Source of the DNA: DASRPD01 sp035646535
Lineage (GTDB): Bacteria > Actinomycetota > Acidimicrobiia > IMCC26256 > JANYLB01
NCBI GenBank assembly: GCA_035646535.1
Contig: DASRPD010000051.1
Location: 13,572-77,571 of the forward strand
Direction: 5' to 3'
DNA length: 64,000 nt
Position 1 is the stretch's first letter. Each line of letters opens with the position of its first letter. The notes beneath the pieces were generated by a model. It was not told the origin of the DNA, did no database searches, and saw nothing but the letters and a program-made list of their open reading frames with translations. Below are positions 61,213-64,000 of the stretch, piece after piece. The position numbers and the translations under genes were made by a program.

Positions 61213-62496
61213 GTGAAGCTCCCCGCGTCGCTCGCTCCGCTGCGGCACCGCCCGTTCGCGCTGTTGTGGGGCGGTGCGTTCGTCTCCAACATCGGGACGT
61301 GGATGGAAGCGGTCGGGGTGGGCATCCTCGTCACCGAGACGACGGGCCAAGCCGGTTGGACAGGGCTCGTCGCGGCGGCAAGCTTCGCGCCCGCAGCCGT
61401 CATCGGACCCATCGGGGGCGCGCTCGCTGATCGTCTCCCCCGGCGTCGGCTGCTCCTGGCCACGTCGTCGGTGCAGGCCGGGCTCGCGGCGCTCCTCGCG
61501 GTCCTCACGTTCTCGGGCACACCGTCGCCCGGGCTGGTCACCCTCATCGTGTTGTGCGCCGGGGGCGTGCAGGCCCTCGGCTTCCCGTCGTACCAGGCAA
61601 TGCTGCCGGATCTCGTGCCCGAGGAAGACCTCGTGGGGGCGGTGGCCCTCTCGTCGGCGCAATGGAACCTCGGCCGGGTGATCGGCCCCGCGCTCGCCGG
61701 CGTCGTGATCGCCGCCGGAAGCTACTCATGGGCGTTCACGATCAACGCGGCGAGCTTCATCGCGGTGATCGTCGTCCTCGTGCTCATTCGCCTCCCGCCT
61801 CCCGCGCGTCACGACGGCACTGGCATCCTGAGGGCGATCGGCGACGGGCTGGGTTATGTGCGGCGCGACCCTACGATCAGCAGGGTCGTCGCATACATGG
61901 CCCTCAACTCCCTGCTCGCGGCACCGTTCATCGCGCTCATCCCCGCGATGGCGATCACCGTGTTGCACTCCGGAGCCGGGGGCACCTCAGCCCTCGTGAC
62001 TGCGCAGGGCATCGGCGCAGTCGCCATGGCGTTGTCGCTCGGCATCCTCGCGGCAAAGTTCGGTTCGGCGCGGGTCCTCTCCGCGGTGTTGTGGATCTTG
62101 CCGATATCGCTCATCGCGTATGCCCTTGCGCCGAACCTCCCCGCGTCGGCGCTGGCCCTCATCGTCGTCGGCTTCTTCTATCTCGGTGCCCTGTCGAGCT
62201 TCATGAGCATCGCCCAGCTCCGATCTCCTCCCGAGCTTCGGGGACGCGTCATGAGCGTGCTCATGACGCTGCTCGGCTTGGTCTATCCGCTCGGCGCGCT
62301 GGTCCAGGGCGAGCTCGCTGACCGGCTCGGCCTCCGAGCCGTGACCGCAGGCGCCGCGATCCTCATGGTGATCGTCCTGGCAGGGGCGCGCATCGTGTTC
62401 GGCGACCTCGCCACCACCGCCGACGGATCTGACCTGCTCGCGGCCGGAGAGATACCGTCGATCGACCAGCCCGAGCTAGGAGAGCCGCCATGGTGA
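61213..62496 (+). CDS. MFS transporter (EntS/DHA3-like)
   Basis: 427 residues from GTG, twelve predicted helices. RPFALLWGGAFVSNIGTWMEAVGVGILV and GGALADRLPRRRLLLATS show the MFS A-motif; ALSSAQWNLGRVIGPALAGVVI is typical of the enterobactin-exporter-like DHA3 group. Efflux is more likely than uptake. Overlaps the enoyl-CoA hydratase start by 7 bp, so they are coupled. Confidence 0.88.
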   Translation: MKLPASLAPLRHRPFALLWGGAFVSNIGTWMEAVGVGILVTETTGQAGWTGLVAAASFAPAAVIGPIGGALADRLPRRRLLLATSSVQAGLAALLAVLTFSGTPSPGLVTLIVLCAGGVQALGFPSYQAMLPDLVPEEDLVGAVALSSAQWNLGRVIGPALAGVVIAAGSYSWAFTINAASFIAVIVVLVLIRLPPPARHDGTGILRAIGDGLGYVRRDPTISRVVAYMALNSLLAAPFIALIPAMAITVLHSGAGGTSALVTAQGIGAVAMALSLGILAAKFGSARVLSAVLWILPISLIAYALAPNLPASALALIVVGFFYLGALSSFMSIAQLRSPPELRGRVMSVLMTLLGLVYPLGALVQGELADRLGLRAVTAGAAILMVIVLAGARIVFGDLATTADGSDLLAAGEIPSIDQPELGEPPW

Positions 62497-63254
62497 TCGA
62501 ACGCGAGACGCACGGACAGACCGCGGTGTTACGAATCAACCGACCCGAAGCGCGCAACGCGGTCAACCGCGAGGTCGCCGAGGGGATGGAAGCCGCACTC
62601 GATGCCGCCGAGGCCGACGACGGGATTCGCGTCGTCGTCATCACCGGAACCGGAACGGTCTTCTGCGCCGGCGCGGATCTGAAGGTCATCGCGCGGGGCG
62701 AGGCTGGATCGATCGCGACCAAGCGCGGCGGTTTTGCCGGCATCACGAACCGCGACTTCGCCAAGCCACTGATCGCGGCAGTCAACGGCCCCGCGCTCGC
62801 GGGTGGGTTCGAGATCGTCCTCTCGTGCGATCTGGTCGTCGCCTCGGCCGACGCTCGGTTCGGGATTCCCGAGGTGCAACGAGGGCTGTTCGCGGCCGCG
62901 GGTGGTCTCATCCGCCTGCCGCGGCGAGTGCCCATGGCCACTGCCATGGAGCTCGCGCTCACCGGTGAGGCCGTCGACGCCCCGCGCGCGCTTCTGCTCG
63001 GCCTCGTCAACCGCGTGGTGCCGACCGAGGCGGTCCTCGACGAAGCGATCCGGCTGGCCGAGCGGATCTGTGAGAACTCGCCCATCGCAGTTCGCAACTC
63101 GCGGCGCATGGTGCGCGAAGCACCGGACCTCACCGAGGCCGAGGCTTGGCCCCGCAACCACGAGCTCGCTATGGAGGTCTTCTCGAGCGGCGACGCAGTG
63201 GAGGGCGCGACTGCATTCGCCGAGAAGCGCGCCCCGCGCTGGCAGTCGACCTAG
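62490..63254 (+). CDS. Enoyl-CoA hydratase/isomerase
   Basis: 254 residues, crotonase fold. RPEARNAVNREV, CAGADLKVIARGE (first oxyanion NH), ALAGGFEIVLSCDLVVAS and GIPEVQRGLFAAAGGLIRLPR (second oxyanion region and a catalytic Glu in PEVQ), and a C-terminal EGATAFAEKRAPRW. ATG 62490 is preceded by AGGAGAGCC. Hydrates or isomerises enoyl-CoA in fatty acid or related catabolism. Translationally coupled to the MFS gene. Confidence 0.93.
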   Translation: MVIERETHGQTAVLRINRPEARNAVNREVAEGMEAALDAAEADDGIRVVVITGTGTVFCAGADLKVIARGEAGSIATKRGGFAGITNRDFAKPLIAAVNGPALAGGFEIVLSCDLVVASADARFGIPEVQRGLFAAAGGLIRLPRRVPMATAMELALTGEAVDAPRALLLGLVNRVVPTEAVLDEAIRLAERICENSPIAVRNSRRMVREAPDLTEAEAWPRNHELAMEVFSSGDAVEGATAFAEKRAPRWQST

Positions 63255-63275
63255 CTCGTCCCGGCCACCGAGGTC

Positions 63276-64000
63276 CTACACGCGGGCGCCGCGCTCGCTT
63301 GCCGCGAGCGTTTCGTGCGCCGTGAGCATCGACGATACGAGCCCGCGACCCACCACCGCGGCTGCCACCGCCAGCAGGACCGCGATCGCGAACGCGACGT
63401 ACGTCACCGCGAGCGGAGCGAAGCCCGCCATCATCACGATCATGCCCATCAGGCCCGATGTGAGGTAGAGCACCCACCACCGCACGACGAGTCGCACCTG
63501 TGGGTGGTGGTCCCCGAGGGCGTCGCGCGCGGCCCGGTAGGGCCACCAGAAGTTGAGGATCGGGATGATGAGCGACACCGCACCCAGACCCGCGGAGCGA
63601 CGCAGCGGCTGTCCGGCGGTGCGTGCGGTCGCCCCGGCGCGGTACAGCCACAGGATGAGGACGACGAGCACCCCGAGCCCGGCGATGCTCAGCCAGCTGA
63701 GCACGGGAGCCGTCGACGGCAACGTCTCGGCCCCGTCAGCCAGCTCGTCGAAGTGCTCGGCGAGCCAGCGGCCTTGGATCGCAACCGACACGAACCCGGC
63801 GATCTGGAAGACAGGGTTCAGCGTCATGGCGAGCCGAGCCCAGCGTGCCCACTTCCGCTCGGCGTCGACCTCGGCAACCACCGAGGTCTCCCCGACGGTG
63901 CGGTCGGTGAACCCCGTCCACTGGGCGCCGTCCCACCACCGCCATCCCGCCTCGCCCCACGGGTCGGCGTACCAGGCCGGCGCGGGAGGCGGACCGGGGG
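63276..64000 (-). CDS. DUF2510/DUF4328-type membrane protein, partial (N-terminus beyond right edge)
   Basis: About 241 C-terminal residues are visible; the gene continues past 64000. The visible start PAPAWYADPWGEAGWRWWDGAQWTGFTD is the DUF2510 Trp-rich surface motif. It is followed by three or more helices with IPILNFWWPYRAARDAL and VRWWVLYLTSGLMG, typical of DUF4328. The cytoplasmic Trp motif plus membrane domain is common in actinobacteria and of unknown function. The internal GTG at 63881 is not the start, because the frame and the domain extend further right. Confidence 0.82.
   Translation of the reverse strand, partial: PGPPPAPAWYADPWGEAGWRWWDGAQWTGFTDRTVGETSVVAEVDAERKWARWARLAMTLNPVFQIAGFVSVAIQGRWLAEHFDELADGAETLPSTAPVLSWLSIAGLGVLVVLILWLYRAGATARTAGQPLRRSAGLGAVSLIIPILNFWWPYRAARDALGDHHPQVRLVVRWWVLYLTSGLMGMIVMMAGFAPLAVTYVAFAIAVLLAVAAAVVGRGLVSSMLTAHETLAASERGARV

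Noticed and set aside
1..64000. Mobile element, prophage, defence island, rRNA or tRNA genes
   Set aside because: No transposase, integrase, phage structural, toxin-antitoxin or restriction gene was recognised, and no rRNA or cloverleaf-like tRNA sequence was noticed by eye; a dedicated RNA scan was not possible.

Overview
The window is high-GC DNA with densely packed genes, many GTG starts and many 1-4 bp start/stop overlaps. It carries coenzyme F420-type luciferase-like (LLM) oxidoreductases, several acyl-CoA enzymes, P450s, TetR regulators and a complete o-succinylbenzoate menaquinone pathway. Together these point to a free-living Actinomycetota chromosome, plausibly an Acidimicrobiia-type lineage; that placement is inferred from gene content only. 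I found no rRNA, tRNA, CRISPR array, phage gene or transposase.

Layout. (1) 1-2932, minus: LivF, LivG and an acyl-CoA synthetase-like protein with a degenerate P-loop, running off the left edge. (2) 3062-6039 is a scarred segment: remnants of a TIGR03086-type protein and an RND efflux pump, an apparently circularly permuted Tat-exported amine oxidase, and a hydrolase-cyclase gene with an internal deletion. (3) 6114-12403: a lipoprotein phosphodiesterase, a dimethylformamidase-like protein, a remarkable membrane-anchored YceI / cytochrome c / copper monooxygenase fusion, and a beta-propeller protein. (4) 12387-21440 is the menaquinone island: menE, menB-menA-menC, menH, menD, menF-menG and a MerR regulator. 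A near-identical 20-bp operator sits at the menE/menB promoter and at the merR-menG-menF promoter. (5) 21532-25628: an LLM oxidoreductase behind a KstR-like palindrome, two double-hotdog thioesterase-like proteins, a DapB-like dehydrogenase and a 35-residue membrane protein. (6) 25898-33526: a single-chain asymmetric ABC exporter, a frameshifted PPOX protein, an MhpA-like hydroxylase, an aldehyde dehydrogenase and a small membrane protein. (7) 33633-39504: an F420 oxidoreductase and a phosphatase, then a TPP-riboswitch operon coding thiamine pyrophosphokinase and a ThiBPQ-type importer. (8) 39615-45792: VOC proteins, a two-component system in an apparent operon with ribB, YhhN, YihY and pdxH; one VOC gene has an internal amber codon. 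(9) 45929-53492: acyl-CoA dehydrogenase, LLM oxidoreductase, FadD, P450, flavin reductase and two TetR regulators, with a 69-bp tandem duplication. (10) 53729-64000: a secreted subtilase, a membrane protein, an MTA phosphorylase/deaminase pair with a second P450, HdeD-like, PhyH, MFS, enoyl-CoA hydratase and a DUF4328 protein cut by the right edge.

How it works together. The menaquinone genes form a regulon-like unit spread over several transcription units, probably tied together by the MerR protein and its repeated operator. The thiamine operon is a self-contained uptake-plus-activation unit controlled at translation by TPP. The remaining blocks are mostly lipid, steroid or aromatic catabolism (acyl-CoA ligases, dehydrogenase, hydratase, P450s, LLM oxidoreductases) with local TetR control. 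The most unusual items are the permuted amine oxidase, the YceI-cytochrome-monooxygenase fusion and the shared men operator.
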